NCBI GenBank assembly: GCA_003223245.1
Contig: QHYI01000103.1
Location: 48,320 to 112,319, forward strand
Length of the DNA stretch: 64,000 nucleotides
Direction of reading: 5' to 3'
DNA from: Acidobacteriota bacterium
Lineage (GTDB): Bacteria; Acidobacteriota; Terriglobia; Acidiferrales; UBA7541
Position 1 is the stretch's first letter, and each line of letters opens with the position of its first letter. The notes under the pieces are model-generated. The model was not told the origin of the DNA, did no database searches, and was given only the letters and a program-made list of their open reading frames with translations. This document shows, in pieces, positions 16,159 through 24,619 of the stretch. The position numbers and the translations under genes are program-made.

Positions 16159-18032
16159 GAACCCTGGCGCAGGGAATCTCTCCTGAATTACTGCAAGCGC
16201 TCGGCTGGACGTTGCTCCACTTCGTCTGGCAAGGGGCGGCGCTCGCAGCGCTGTTCGCGGTGGCGAACACGGTCTGCCGGCGGGCTACGCCACGCTACGC
16301 CCTGGCGGTAGTCACGCTGGTCCTAATGATGGCGGTGCCGGTAGTCACCTTCACGGCCCTGATGGGGCGAGAGGATCCGGCCGTCACGGACGGGGCGCGG
16401 GGAGCTTCCGCCATTGCGGTGAAACCGGTCGAAGGCGTATCCGTCACGGCGCGTCTCAGCGCCCCGCCTCCGGAGATTCCGACGGGCCAGCCAATGGGGA
16501 TTTTGGTATGCGTGGAAGTGTGGTTCCTGGGCGTGCTGCTGCTGAGTCTGCGGACGGCGGGAGGGTTATTTGTGATCGAAAAGATGCGCCGCAGAGAAAT
16601 TAAACCGCTGGCGCGGGAACTTTTCGAGCAATGCCTGGTATTACAGAAAAGAATGGGGCTCGCACGCGTGATCCATTATTGCCAATGCTTGCGGTTGGAC
16701 GCGCCCGCGGTGCTGGGTTGGTTTCGCCCGATGGTGCTGTTGCCCGCGCAAGCACTGACAGGACTGAGCGAAGAGCAGATTGAAATGATCATCGCGCACG
16801 AACTCGCGCACATTCGCAGGCTGGATTGTTTCGTGAATCTTTTCCAGATTGGCGTCGAGACGCTGCTCTTTTACCACCCGGCGGTATGGTGGGTGAGCCA
16901 GCGGGTTCGTACGGAGCGCGAACATTGCTGCGACGACGAAGCCGTTTCGGTTTGCGGCGACGCCGTAAACTACGCGCGCGCACTCGCGCTGATGGAGGAG
17001 TGGCGCACGGCGCCCTCTTTGTTGATGGCGGCAAATCGCGGCCCGCTTTCCGAGCGCGTCGTGCGGCTGCTCGGTCTGGAGGGAGCCGCGGGAAGATTCC
17101 GCATGGCGGGCATGGCTGTGGCCGTGGCGTGCCTGGCGGGAGCGCTGCTGGCAGGCCATGCGTTTCTTGGTGTAGCGCATGCCGCGCTGGGGGGTAAGGC
17201 AAACGCAAATCATGCGCAGGAACAAGGAAGCCGCAGGGTGATCGTAGTGCGGCCGGCTAAGGCTTCGACCTACACAAGGAGCTCTGCTTCAACCGAACAG
17301 GCCGACAAAGACAAGGATAAGGACAAAGAACAGCGCCAAACGGCAAACAAAGAGTCCTATCTCGACGCGATGGAGACAGCGGGATTCAAGAACCTCTCCG
17401 CCGACGAATTGATCGCCATGAAGATTCAGGGCGTGACGCCGGCCTACGTCAAGCAAATCCACGATTTGGGGATGAAGCCCACGGTAGAAGCGTTCATCGG
17501 CATGCGCGTGCAGGGCATCACGCCGGAGTACATTCGCGAAATGCGCAGCATCGCTCCGAACCTTGGCATCGATGAATTGATCGGGATGAAAGTGCAGGGA
17601 ATCACGCCACAATATGCAAGGGAAATGCGTGAACTTGGTCTCCAGGCGGACCCGGAAAATCTCATCGGAATGAAAGTACAAGGAATCACTCCTCAATATG
17701 TGACCGAAATCGACGCGCTGGGTCTGAAGACCGATGCGGATGACCTCATCGGGATGAAAGTGCAAGGGATCACGCCGGAGTACGTTCGCGGCCTGCAGGC
17801 CACAGGCTTAAAGCCCGACGTGGACAACCTTATCGGGATGAAGGTGCAGGGCATCACTCCCGAATATGTAAAGTCCATGCAAGACCTGGGTTTCAAGCTG
17901 GGGGTGGAAGAACTCATTGGCGCGAAGGTGCAAGGGATTACGCCCGAATTCATCGAGAAGGCGCGCAAGCACGGGTTTCAAAACCTGACGCTCGACAAAT
18001 TGCTCGCTCTCAAACAGGCAGGCGTTATTTAG
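16155..18032 (+). CDS. M56 (BlaR1-like) membrane metallopeptidase with C-terminal repeat sensor
   Basis: 625 residues. Three membrane helices at the N-terminus (LLHFVWQGAALAALFAV, then ALAVVTLVLMMAVPVV, then VEVWFLGVLLLSL) precede the zinc protease domain with HELAH at about residues 214-218 and the downstream REHCCDDEAV segment holding the third ligand. A fourth helix (about 315-335) follows. Instead of the penicillin-binding domain of BlaR1, the outer part is a charged linker (KDKDKDKEQ) and about seven and a half copies of a 28-residue unit (residues 414-625) with the core LIGMKVQGITPEYV. The peptidase should cut BlaI when the repeat domain senses something outside the inner membrane. The next gene encodes a secreted protein with related repeats. 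Confidence 0.88.
   Translation: MRTLAQGISPELLQALGWTLLHFVWQGAALAALFAVANTVCRRATPRYALAVVTLVLMMAVPVVTFTALMGREDPAVTDGARGASAIAVKPVEGVSVTARLSAPPPEIPTGQPMGILVCVEVWFLGVLLLSLRTAGGLFVIEKMRRREIKPLARELFEQCLVLQKRMGLARVIHYCQCLRLDAPAVLGWFRPMVLLPAQALTGLSEEQIEMIIAHELAHIRRLDCFVNLFQIGVETLLFYHPAVWWVSQRVRTEREHCCDDEAVSVCGDAVNYARALALMEEWRTAPSLLMAANRGPLSERVVRLLGLEGAAGRFRMAGMAVAVACLAGALLAGHAFLGVAHAALGGKANANHAQEQGSRRVIVVRPAKASTYTRSSASTEQADKDKDKDKEQRQTANKESYLDAMETAGFKNLSADELIAMKIQGVTPAYVKQIHDLGMKPTVEAFIGMRVQGITPEYIREMRSIAPNLGIDELIGMKVQGITPQYAREMRELGLQADPENLIGMKVQGITPQYVTEIDALGLKTDADDLIGMKVQGITPEYVRGLQATGLKPDVDNLIGMKVQGITPEYVKSMQDLGFKLGVEELIGAKVQGITPEFIEKARKHGFQNLTLDKLLALKQAGVI
17395..18029 (+). repeat. Coding tandem repeat, about 84-bp unit, in the M56 peptidase
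   Basis: Units start near 17395, 17479, 17563, 17647, 17731, 17815 and 17899, ending in a partial unit. The best conserved stretch encodes IGMKVQGITPEY. Third-codon positions vary between units (for example AAAGTGCAGGG against AAAGTACAAGG), so these are diverged protein repeats, not recent DNA duplication. Confidence 0.85.
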
Positions 18033-18059
18033 GCGTTTGTAGGAAACAGGAGAAGGGCC

Positions 18060-19091
18060 ATGAATTTCAATCGAGTGATGGGACTGATTCTGATTGTTGG
18101 CGGCGCGGCGTTCGGGCTGGCTACGGCCTTGCGTGGGCAAACACAGAGCGGTGACTGGACGATTCACCGCTCGGATGAGCCGGGAAAAGTGGAAGTTTCG
18201 ATCATGGATTCGCACGGCGGGCATCACTTTCACTCCAGCACAGACTGGGAGGTGAAAGAGCTCACCGGTCTGGATCTCTCGAAACCGGGCCGCCAGGATG
18301 TGAATTTCACGATCACCCGGGACGCCGGCCGATTTGAGTGCGAGGGTTTCGTTAAGGATGGCGACGGCGCGGGAGTTTTCCATTTCATCTCCGATCCGAA
18401 ATACGTGCAGGAGATGAAGGCCTTAGGTTTCGACGGGATCGACGGAGAAAAACAGTGGGCCATGGCGATTCACGACGTGAGCCTGAAGTTCGCTCGGGAA
18501 ATTAAGGCAAGGAATGTACCGGGGCTGGATACAGACAAACTGATGGCCTTCCGGATTCACGGCGTGACACCGGAATTCATCGATCAGATTCGCTCTTCCG
18601 GAGTGAATACGTCCGATAGCGACAAACTGATGGCCTTCCGGATTCACGGCGTGTCACCGCAATTGGTTTCCGATCTTCGCGCTGCGGGACTCCCGGTCAC
18701 AGACAGCGACAAGCTGATTGCGTTTCGCATCCATGGCGTTTCACCGGAAATGGTCAGAAGCGTCCGCCAGGCCGGCTACGATCCGGAACCCGACAAACTG
18801 ATCGCCATGCGCATTCACGGAGCCTCACCGGAATGGATGGCGGAATTGAAAAAATGCGGCTACGACCACGTGGAACTGGACAAGCTGATCGCTTTTCGGA
18901 TTCACGGGGTATCACCGGATTTCATCTCTGCCGTGCAGAAGCTCGGCTATTCCCATCCCGAGCCGGACCAACTCATTGCCATGCGGATTCACGGAGTCAC
19001 GCCCGAGTACATCAGCAAGCTGCAGTCCCGCGGCATGAAGGATTTGACCATCGACAAGCTGGTGAGCTTGCGCATTCACGGAATCGACTGA
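18060..19091 (+). CDS. Secreted protein with RIHGVTPE-type repeats
   Basis: 343 residues, ATG preceded by AGGAGAAGGG. A signal peptide or anchor (VMGLILIVGGAAFGLATAL) is followed by a domain of about 120 residues (GDWTIHRSDEPGKVEVSIM..., with a His-rich GGHHFHSS). From residue 156 to the end come about six and a half 27-28 residue units with the core KLIAFRIHGVSPEMV. The same unit type forms the outer part of the M56 peptidase 27 bases upstream. The shared repeat, shared direction and short spacing indicate one operon. A direct protein-protein contact between the two repeat domains in the periplasm is a reasonable hypothesis; the ligand is unknown. Confidence 0.8.
   Translation: MNFNRVMGLILIVGGAAFGLATALRGQTQSGDWTIHRSDEPGKVEVSIMDSHGGHHFHSSTDWEVKELTGLDLSKPGRQDVNFTITRDAGRFECEGFVKDGDGAGVFHFISDPKYVQEMKALGFDGIDGEKQWAMAIHDVSLKFAREIKARNVPGLDTDKLMAFRIHGVTPEFIDQIRSSGVNTSDSDKLMAFRIHGVSPQLVSDLRAAGLPVTDSDKLIAFRIHGVSPEMVRSVRQAGYDPEPDKLIAMRIHGASPEWMAELKKCGYDHVELDKLIAFRIHGVSPDFISAVQKLGYSHPEPDQLIAMRIHGVTPEYISKLQSRGMKDLTIDKLVSLRIHGID
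18526..19088 (+). repeat. Coding tandem repeat, about 81-84-bp unit, in secreted protein
   Basis: About six full units and a partial one. The conserved core encodes [FM]RIHG[VA][TS]PE, and a degenerate earlier unit (AMAIHDVSLKFAREI) can be seen before it. Related in sequence and length to the units at 17395-18029. Confidence 0.85.
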
Positions 19092-19095
19092 CGGG

Positions 19096-19671
19096 CTAAG
19101 GTTGGGAGGGAGAGGACGAAGATTCGGCGAGGGACCTTTGCAAGTCGGCGAGCTTGGCCTTCAGACGCTCGACTTCCTGACGTTTGTTGCTGATCTGCTG
19201 CTGCTCCTCGTCGAGCTTGTGTTTTCCCGCGGTGTCGCTCGCGTAGTTCGGTTTCGAATAATATTCATCTTGGTCGAGCTTGTTTTCGCGCTGGAGAAGG
19301 TCGAGATCGCCCAGCGTTTCCTTGAGCTGCTCTTTGACCGCCGCCACTTCCTTCTTTAATTTTTCGTCCTTCCCCGCCTGCGTTGCGGCATTCGGTGTGG
19401 CCGAGCCGGCCGCCGCTTGCGCCTTTGTATCGGGAGCCCCAGGTATCTTGTCTTCTTCGGCCACGGCGCTTTGCACGTCACCCTTTTTCACGTCCAGGGT
19501 TTCGTCGGTGATCACCTTGGCGGGCTTGGCGGCATCCTTTTTCTTTTCGCGAGCGCGGCGCGCGGCTTCCGAAACAGATTGAGAATCTTGCGACTGGGAA
19601 AAGCAAACCGGGACGAACACCCAAGCCAGGAGAGCTGCGAAGAGAGAGCCAAGCAGTAGGGGGCGGGGCAT
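19096..19671 (-). CDS. Secreted coiled-coil protein of unknown function
   Basis: 191 residues, ATG at 19671 with GGAG upstream. A signal peptide (SLFAALLAWVFVPVCFSQ) is followed by SVSEAARRAREKKK, the motif VITDETLDVKKGD, an Ala/Thr-rich linker, and a long charged helix (about residues 105-185) with repeated E/K/L/Q heptads, typical of a coiled coil. It converges with the repeat-protein gene, its stop lying four bases beyond that gene's stop. Shares layout with the 2493-3023 protein. No enzymatic motif. Confidence 0.6.
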   Translation of the reverse strand: MPRPLLLGSLFAALLAWVFVPVCFSQSQDSQSVSEAARRAREKKKDAAKPAKVITDETLDVKKGDVQSAVAEEDKIPGAPDTKAQAAAGSATPNAATQAGKDEKLKKEVAAVKEQLKETLGDLDLLQRENKLDQDEYYSKPNYASDTAGKHKLDEEQQQISNKRQEVERLKAKLADLQRSLAESSSSPSQP

Positions 19672-19866
19672 AGGCCACTCCTTAGGAAATCCTCAATCGA
19701 TTCAATTTTCAGGATACCGCCGCTGAACTGCCACGACAACCTCTAGTCGAAAAGCGTTGCGAATGCGCCAACAGAAGGGCACCCGTGTTTTTCCGAGGAG
19801 AAAAGTCGCACTAGCTGCGATAATACGGCAGTCACGGAGAAAGGAATTCGACCAGGCGGGACGGAA

Positions 19867-20346
19867 ATGTGGAAGCTCAGAGTGCTCAGTGTGATGCTGA
19901 CTGCGGCATGTTGCGGGCCGAAGACCTCCTACGCGCAGGACCCAACAAAGCGGGAGTCATCGAGTGTCTCGGAAAACGCGGCCAAGATCAGCCTGCAGAA
20001 GGAAGAGAATATTCCGCCCGTACACCCCTTCCGGGACAAGGAAAATACCGGGCTGTTCGCGGGCGTGGCAGCAGCGCGTACGCTCGATTATTTTTCAACT
20101 CTGAACATGCGGAGGCGCGGCAGACAGGAAATTTTTCTTACTAACGAGGTGGTGGACAATCATGCCGCGTTCGCGAGTGTAGAAGCGGCAACGACCGGCT
20201 CCTCCATCGGAGCCTCTTATCTCTTCCATCGCTATGGCCACCACAAGCTGGAACGTTGGACGTCCTTCATCCACATTGGCGTGGCGACCAGCGGCGCGGT
20301 GCGCAATTACTGCCTGAAGACGGCGCATCCCAAAACCACACCGTAG
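19867..20346 (+). CDS. Secreted protein of unknown function
   Basis: 159 residues. Signal peptide MWKLRVLSVMLTAACCGPKT, then a polar linker and a conserved-looking domain with NTGLFAGVAAARTLDYFST, LTNEVVDNHAAFASVEAATTG and HRYGHHKLERWTSFIHIGVA. The two Gly/Ala-rich helices could be amphipathic or membrane-inserted. The pattern (RTLDYxST, N-E-V-V-D-N-H, HRYGHHKLE) recurs in acidobacterial proteins known to me only as hypothetical. Start ATG at 19867 has GGACGGAAA just before it. Confidence 0.55.
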   Translation: MWKLRVLSVMLTAACCGPKTSYAQDPTKRESSSVSENAAKISLQKEENIPPVHPFRDKENTGLFAGVAAARTLDYFSTLNMRRRGRQEIFLTNEVVDNHAAFASVEAATTGSSIGASYLFHRYGHHKLERWTSFIHIGVATSGAVRNYCLKTAHPKTTP

Positions 20347-20515
20347 TTCCCATCGCGCGCGTTTAAGGAATAGAAACGTTCTCGCGATCTGCTCCGTCCA
20401 ACCTAGGGGATGAAGTCTGACACTCGGGAAGGCTGTGCTGCATAGTCGTGGCGCGATTGGCTCAGACAGTTTCTATGTGCGGAAAACGGGTTCAGATAAA
20501 TTTTAGGGCCTTTTT

Positions 20516-21910
20516 ATGAGGCCATGGAATTCTTGGCAGCGTCTCGCGCTACTGATCTCCACTCCGACTCTTTTTCTTTTGCCCGCGGTGGCGTCCGGCC
20601 TGGCGCAATCACAACCTGCTTCACTGGCTCAGAGCAGCACAGCCCGGTCGGCCGCGCAGCTTCCGCCTCGAACGGAGATTTCCCCGCTCGTCACGAACAG
20701 TCCGGAACAAACAAAGACGGAACAATACACTCTCTCCCATGAAAAATATAAGAAGGCGGTAGCGTATTCGCGCGCGGGCTATACCTTGTATTTTCTCTCC
20801 TACCTTCTGGGCGTCGTTTTCCTTTTTCTGATTCTTCGATTGGGAATTGCCGCGCGCCTTCGCGAAATCGCCGAAAACGCCAGCGCCAAGCGCTGGATCC
20901 AGGGATTGGTTTTTGTTCCGCTGCTTCTCCTGCTGGTCGATGTGCTGGGTCTTCCCGTGCGACTGTATTGGCATCACCTCTCCCTCGACTACGAGCAATC
21001 GGTTGAAGGCTGGGGCTCGTGGCTCTGGGACTGGACCAAGGAAGAGCTGGTGAGCATCGTTTTTGGGATTATCTTCGTGCTCATTTTGTTCGCGGTCATG
21101 CGGTTCAGCCCGCGGCGCTGGTGGTTGCTGTTTTGGTTTCCCGCGGCCGCCATTCTGCTGGTCATCATCGTGATCATGCCTTTAGTGATTGATCCGCTGT
21201 TTAACAAATTCGAACCGCTCAGCGCGCAGCATCCCGATTTGGTCGCTTCGATTGAGAAACTTACCAAGCGCGCGGGCGTGCCGATCCCTCCGGAACGCAT
21301 GTTCCTGATGGCGGCGAGCAGGAAAACCAATGCCATCAATGCCTATGTGACCGGTTTGGGAGCGTCGAAGCGCATCGTGATTTGGGACACGCTGATTCAA
21401 AAGACCACGAATGAAGAAACACTCTTCGTCGTGGGCCATGAACTTGGCCACTATGTTCTTGGGCATGTCTGGAAAGGCTTCCTGGCGGGAGCCCTAGCGT
21501 TGCTCATTGCACTCTATCTCTTATTTCGCGGATTGCATTGGGCGCTCGACCGCTGGGGCCGCGATTGGAAGATTCCGGGGCCGGAAGATTGGGCGTCGCT
21601 TGCGGTGCTCTTGCTGCTGCTGGAGATTCTGCTGTTTTTCTCTTCCCCGGCCATCAACTGGTTCAGCCGGATGGAGGAACATGCCGCCGACGTGTACGGA
21701 CTAGAGATCACGCATGGCTTGATTCCTAATTCCTCCGAAGTTGGCGCTCATGCTTTTCAGGCTCTGGGAGAACTGGATTTGTCCGATCCGAATCCGCCGC
21801 CGTTCGTTACTTTTTGGCTGTACTCGCACCCGCCGGTGGCTGAGCGCCTGGTGTTCGCCCATGCCTACGACCCGTGGTCGAAGGGGGAGCCGCCCAAGTA
21901 CGTCAAGTGA
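20516..21910 (+). CDS. M48-family membrane metallopeptidase (Ste24/CAAX protease 1-like)
   Basis: 464 residues with a signal-like first helix and several membrane segments (TLYFLSYLLGVVFLFLILRL, GLVFVPLLLLLVDVLGLPV, SIVFGIIFVLILFAVM, FPAAAILLVIIVIMPLVI). The zinc site HELGH lies at about residue 305 within VVGHELGHYVLGH, and EEHAADVYG supplies the third ligand near residue 390. GASKRIVIWDTLI is also typical of M48A. In yeast, Ste24 trims prenylated proteins; bacterial homologues are membrane quality-control proteases. Signals for regulation are not visible in the 170 bases upstream. Confidence 0.88.
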   Translation: MRPWNSWQRLALLISTPTLFLLPAVASGLAQSQPASLAQSSTARSAAQLPPRTEISPLVTNSPEQTKTEQYTLSHEKYKKAVAYSRAGYTLYFLSYLLGVVFLFLILRLGIAARLREIAENASAKRWIQGLVFVPLLLLLVDVLGLPVRLYWHHLSLDYEQSVEGWGSWLWDWTKEELVSIVFGIIFVLILFAVMRFSPRRWWLLFWFPAAAILLVIIVIMPLVIDPLFNKFEPLSAQHPDLVASIEKLTKRAGVPIPPERMFLMAASRKTNAINAYVTGLGASKRIVIWDTLIQKTTNEETLFVVGHELGHYVLGHVWKGFLAGALALLIALYLLFRGLHWALDRWGRDWKIPGPEDWASLAVLLLLLEILLFFSSPAINWFSRMEEHAADVYGLEITHGLIPNSSEVGAHAFQALGELDLSDPNPPPFVTFWLYSHPPVAERLVFAHAYDPWSKGEPPKYVK

Positions 21911-21938
21911 CGGTCCCGGCTTTGCGGCTCTCGTGGCC

Positions 21939-22550
21939 TCAGGGTTTGGTGTTGCGGGCAGCAGCGTGACGACGCGCAAACACAGCTACTTTGCGCCGGT
22001 TGCCGCAAACGGTCATGGAGCACCACCGGCGGCGATGCGTGCGGGAAGTGTCGTAGAAGAAAAGCCCGCAAGTTGGGTTGGCGCAGAGGCGGAGCCGCGC
22101 GTTGGCGCCTTCGGCAATGATTTCAGCGGCCGAGTGGGCCACGGCAGCGAGCAGCCAATCCAGGCTATCTTCCCGGGCGACAAACTCGATTTGCCAATCG
22201 TGGTCCCCCGGAATGAGTTCCTCGTGCCCTTCGGTGACGCGCAGGACTTCGTTCACGGGCTCGACCCATTCCTGGGAGATCTTCTGCCGGTCGAGGAGAG
22301 CACCGAAAGCCATACGCAGGGCGGTCCCGAGCCGCTGGGCTTTGCGCAACAAGGACTCCGCGGATTGCAAGTCGGAGCGGTTGAGGGCGAGAAGTTCGCC
22401 GCCCCGCTCCGGGGTTATGATTCGCGCGGACTGCAGGAAGGTAATGAGCTGTTCCCAGGCGAGCGCTTCGCTGGAAGGAACGATGTTCACGAAATCGAGA
22501 GCCAAGCGGCCCCCGACGAACCTGCGGGCAGGATCCGGAGAGAGCGCCAT
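21939..22550 (-). CDS. CGNR zinc-finger / ABATE-domain protein, putative transcription regulator
   Basis: 203 residues. The N-terminus (RFVGGRLALDFVNIVP) and central helices match the ABATE (DUF1470) domain of putative stress-induced regulators, and the C-terminus holds the CGNR zinc finger: CANPTCGLFFYDTSRTHRR, then WCSMTVCGNRRKV. The fifth to eighth metal positions are intact. It faces the DUF1223 gene across 129 bases. A -10-like TATGTT lies only about 14 bases before the ATG and no ribosome site is seen, so the message may be nearly leaderless. Confidence 0.85.
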   Translation of the reverse strand: MALSPDPARRFVGGRLALDFVNIVPSSEALAWEQLITFLQSARIITPERGGELLALNRSDLQSAESLLRKAQRLGTALRMAFGALLDRQKISQEWVEPVNEVLRVTEGHEELIPGDHDWQIEFVAREDSLDWLLAAVAHSAAEIIAEGANARLRLCANPTCGLFFYDTSRTHRRRWCSMTVCGNRRKVAVFARRHAAARNTKP

Positions 22551-22679
22551 AACTTGTTTACTCTAACATAATGGTTAGCCCGTCCCGATGCGTTTCCTCC
22601 GCTCTCTCGCAGAAGTAAGCTTTCTCTCGAGTAAGTATCGTATAGTCGGTAAGGCTCGATACTATTGGGGGCAGGCTTT

Positions 22680-23495
22680 ATGAGGCGCGGATTGTATCTA
22701 TTGCCATTGGTTGCTGTAGGTGGGAGTGTCGGCTTGTTTGCGATGAAGCCGTTCAGCTCCCAAGAAAACGCCAAGGTTTCTCCTGCGACCGGTACGCCGG
22801 TAGTGGTTGAGCTGTTTACCTCGGAAGGCTGCTCGAGCTGTCCTCCCGCTGATGCTCTGCTTGCTAAGTTGGATGAGGTGGGCCGGGTGGGCAGTGCGCA
22901 AATCGTCGCCTTGGAGGAGCATGTGGATTACTGGGACGATCAAGGGTGGAAGGACCCCTTTTCCTCACACGACTGGACGATCCGGCAATTTGCCTATGCC
23001 CCAGTGCTTGGGAACCGCAATCCGTATACACCGCAAATGGTAGTGGACGGGAGCGTGGAGTTTTCCGGAGGGCGGGCGCAACAAGCTCTTGAGTCGATTG
23101 CCGCAGCTGCGCGGCAGGCCAAGGTTCCCGTGACCTTGCGCCAAGGGGCCGCAGATAAGCGCGGGAAAGAGGATTTTTTCGTGCAGGTGGGGAAGCTTAT
23201 TCCGTCGCCCAAAGGCGGCGGAGCGGAAGTGTGGCTGGCGATTACAGAAACGGGCTTGCGCTCTTCGGTGACGCGCGGGGAGAACGCTGGGCACGAGTTG
23301 AGCCATGCTGCTGTGGTGCGCTCGATGCGCAAGATTGGCGAGGCTAAGCCGGATCGTGACGTTTCTTTTGCCGGTCAGGCCCCCCTGCCCATTCGCAGTG
23401 AATGGAAGACTGAGAACCTAAAGGCGGTTGCCTTCGTGCAAGAAAAAAACAATCTTAAGATTCTCGGGGCCGCGGAGATCCCCCTCCGTCGGTAA
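22680..23495 (+). CDS. DUF1223 thioredoxin-like secreted protein
   Basis: 271 residues from the ATG at 22680, preceded by GGGGGCAGG; a TTG five codons earlier is less likely. A signal/anchor (YLLPLVAVGGSVGLFAM) is followed by a thioredoxin-like domain starting VVVELFTSEGCSSCPPADALL, the characteristic DUF1223 start with CSSC. Further family segments are EEHVDYWDDQGWKDPF and NPYTPQMVVDG. The CxxC suggests disulfide chemistry in the periplasm, but no substrate is known for the family. Its start is divergent from the CGNR regulator, which could control it. Confidence 0.85.
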   Translation: MRRGLYLLPLVAVGGSVGLFAMKPFSSQENAKVSPATGTPVVVELFTSEGCSSCPPADALLAKLDEVGRVGSAQIVALEEHVDYWDDQGWKDPFSSHDWTIRQFAYAPVLGNRNPYTPQMVVDGSVEFSGGRAQQALESIAAAARQAKVPVTLRQGAADKRGKEDFFVQVGKLIPSPKGGGAEVWLAITETGLRSSVTRGENAGHELSHAAVVRSMRKIGEAKPDRDVSFAGQAPLPIRSEWKTENLKAVAFVQEKNNLKILGAAEIPLRR

Positions 23496-23572
23496 CGAAA
23501 GTGGCACAGGAACGTTCCCCGTTTGCGGAAATCCTCAGAAAACCTGCCGACTAAGATAGAATCGGAGGGCGC

Positions 23573-24589
23573 TTGCGGTTTTGTTTCGAGCCACCTTGCG
23601 AGAGGCCGTGTTGGCTTGAAATTGCTCGGAGCCCAGATCCCGTGCCTATTCTCGAGGTTCATTTGACGACCGAACCTTCTCCCGAACCTCCTGCACCTCC
23701 TGACTTCCAAGCTGGGCCGCCGGAAGGGCCTCTCACAAAAATCTTTCTCGGGCCGGATGGACTGCGCGTCGCATGGAGCCTGTTGCTCTACGCCGCATTT
23801 TTGTTGATGATCGACTATGCTCTGGGGGCAATCGCCGCACTAGCGGGAGGATTCCGGGGTAACCTGCGGTCGCCACAGGCTGTAGCGCTCGAAGAACTGG
23901 TGAGCTTTGTGTCGGCTTATGCTGCGGCCGTGCTGATGGCGCGACTCGAGCGGCGCCCCGCCGGAGTTTACGGCCTCCCCTTGCGCCAAGCCTTCGGGAA
24001 ATCCTTCTGGGAAGGAACACTTCTTGGTCTGGGGGAAGTGAGCCTGCTCGTCGGGTTGATCGCGGCGTTTGGCGGATACTCGTTCGGAATGCTCGTGCTT
24101 CACGGAGCGGGCCTTCTGGCTTGGGGGGGATTGTGGGCGCTGGCGTTTGTTCTTGTCGGATTGTCAGAGGAATTCTTATTTCGCGGATATACGCAATACA
24201 CTCTCGCGCGAGGGATGGGGTTCTGGCCTGCCGCGCTTTGCCTGTCTCTCGTGTTTGGGGCCGCTCACCTGAGAAACCCCGGCGAGGGGATTGTGGGTGC
24301 GGCCAATGTCGCGGTCACGGGCCTGGTGTTTGCGTTCGCCCTGCGGCGCACGGGGAATCTTTGGCTGGCTGTAGGGTGGCATGCGACCTTTGACTTTGGC
24401 GAAACCTTCCTCTACTCGGTTCCTGACAGCGGCTTCGTATTTGACCATCATCTCTCGAGTGCCGCGCTCCACGGAGGGACTTGGTTGACCGGCGGAGCCG
24501 TAGGGCCGGAGGGAAGTGTCTTCGGCTTCTTGACGTTAAGCGTCTCCGCCCTGGTGATTCACCTTCTTTTTCCTGCAAAAAAGCGGTAA
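23573..24589 (+). CDS. CPBP-family intramembrane metalloprotease
   Basis: 338 residues if started at the TTG at 23573 (GGAGGG lies three bases before it); a GTG at 23642 is an alternative. Eight or so hydrophobic segments are visible. The catalytic signature is present: GLSEEFLFRGYTQYTL (EExxxR), FGAAHLRNPGEG (FxxxH), and WLAVGWHATFDFGE (HxxxD). These glutamyl proteases include Rce1-like CAAX peptidases and bacteriocin-immunity proteins. The Pro-rich N-terminus before the first helix is unremarkable. It is the second CAAX-type protease in the area after the M48 gene; linked function is possible but not shown. Confidence 0.85.
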   Translation: MRFCFEPPCERPCWLEIARSPDPVPILEVHLTTEPSPEPPAPPDFQAGPPEGPLTKIFLGPDGLRVAWSLLLYAAFLLMIDYALGAIAALAGGFRGNLRSPQAVALEELVSFVSAYAAAVLMARLERRPAGVYGLPLRQAFGKSFWEGTLLGLGEVSLLVGLIAAFGGYSFGMLVLHGAGLLAWGGLWALAFVLVGLSEEFLFRGYTQYTLARGMGFWPAALCLSLVFGAAHLRNPGEGIVGAANVAVTGLVFAFALRRTGNLWLAVGWHATFDFGETFLYSVPDSGFVFDHHLSSAALHGGTWLTGGAVGPEGSVFGFLTLSVSALVIHLLFPAKKR

Positions 24590-24619
24590 ACCAGCGGCTG
24601 GCCAGATCACGCCGCGCGT

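Noticed and set aside
17395..18029. CRISPR-like regular repeat (84-bp period)
   Set aside because: The repeats are in one long reading frame and encode a clear protein unit; there are no unique spacers.
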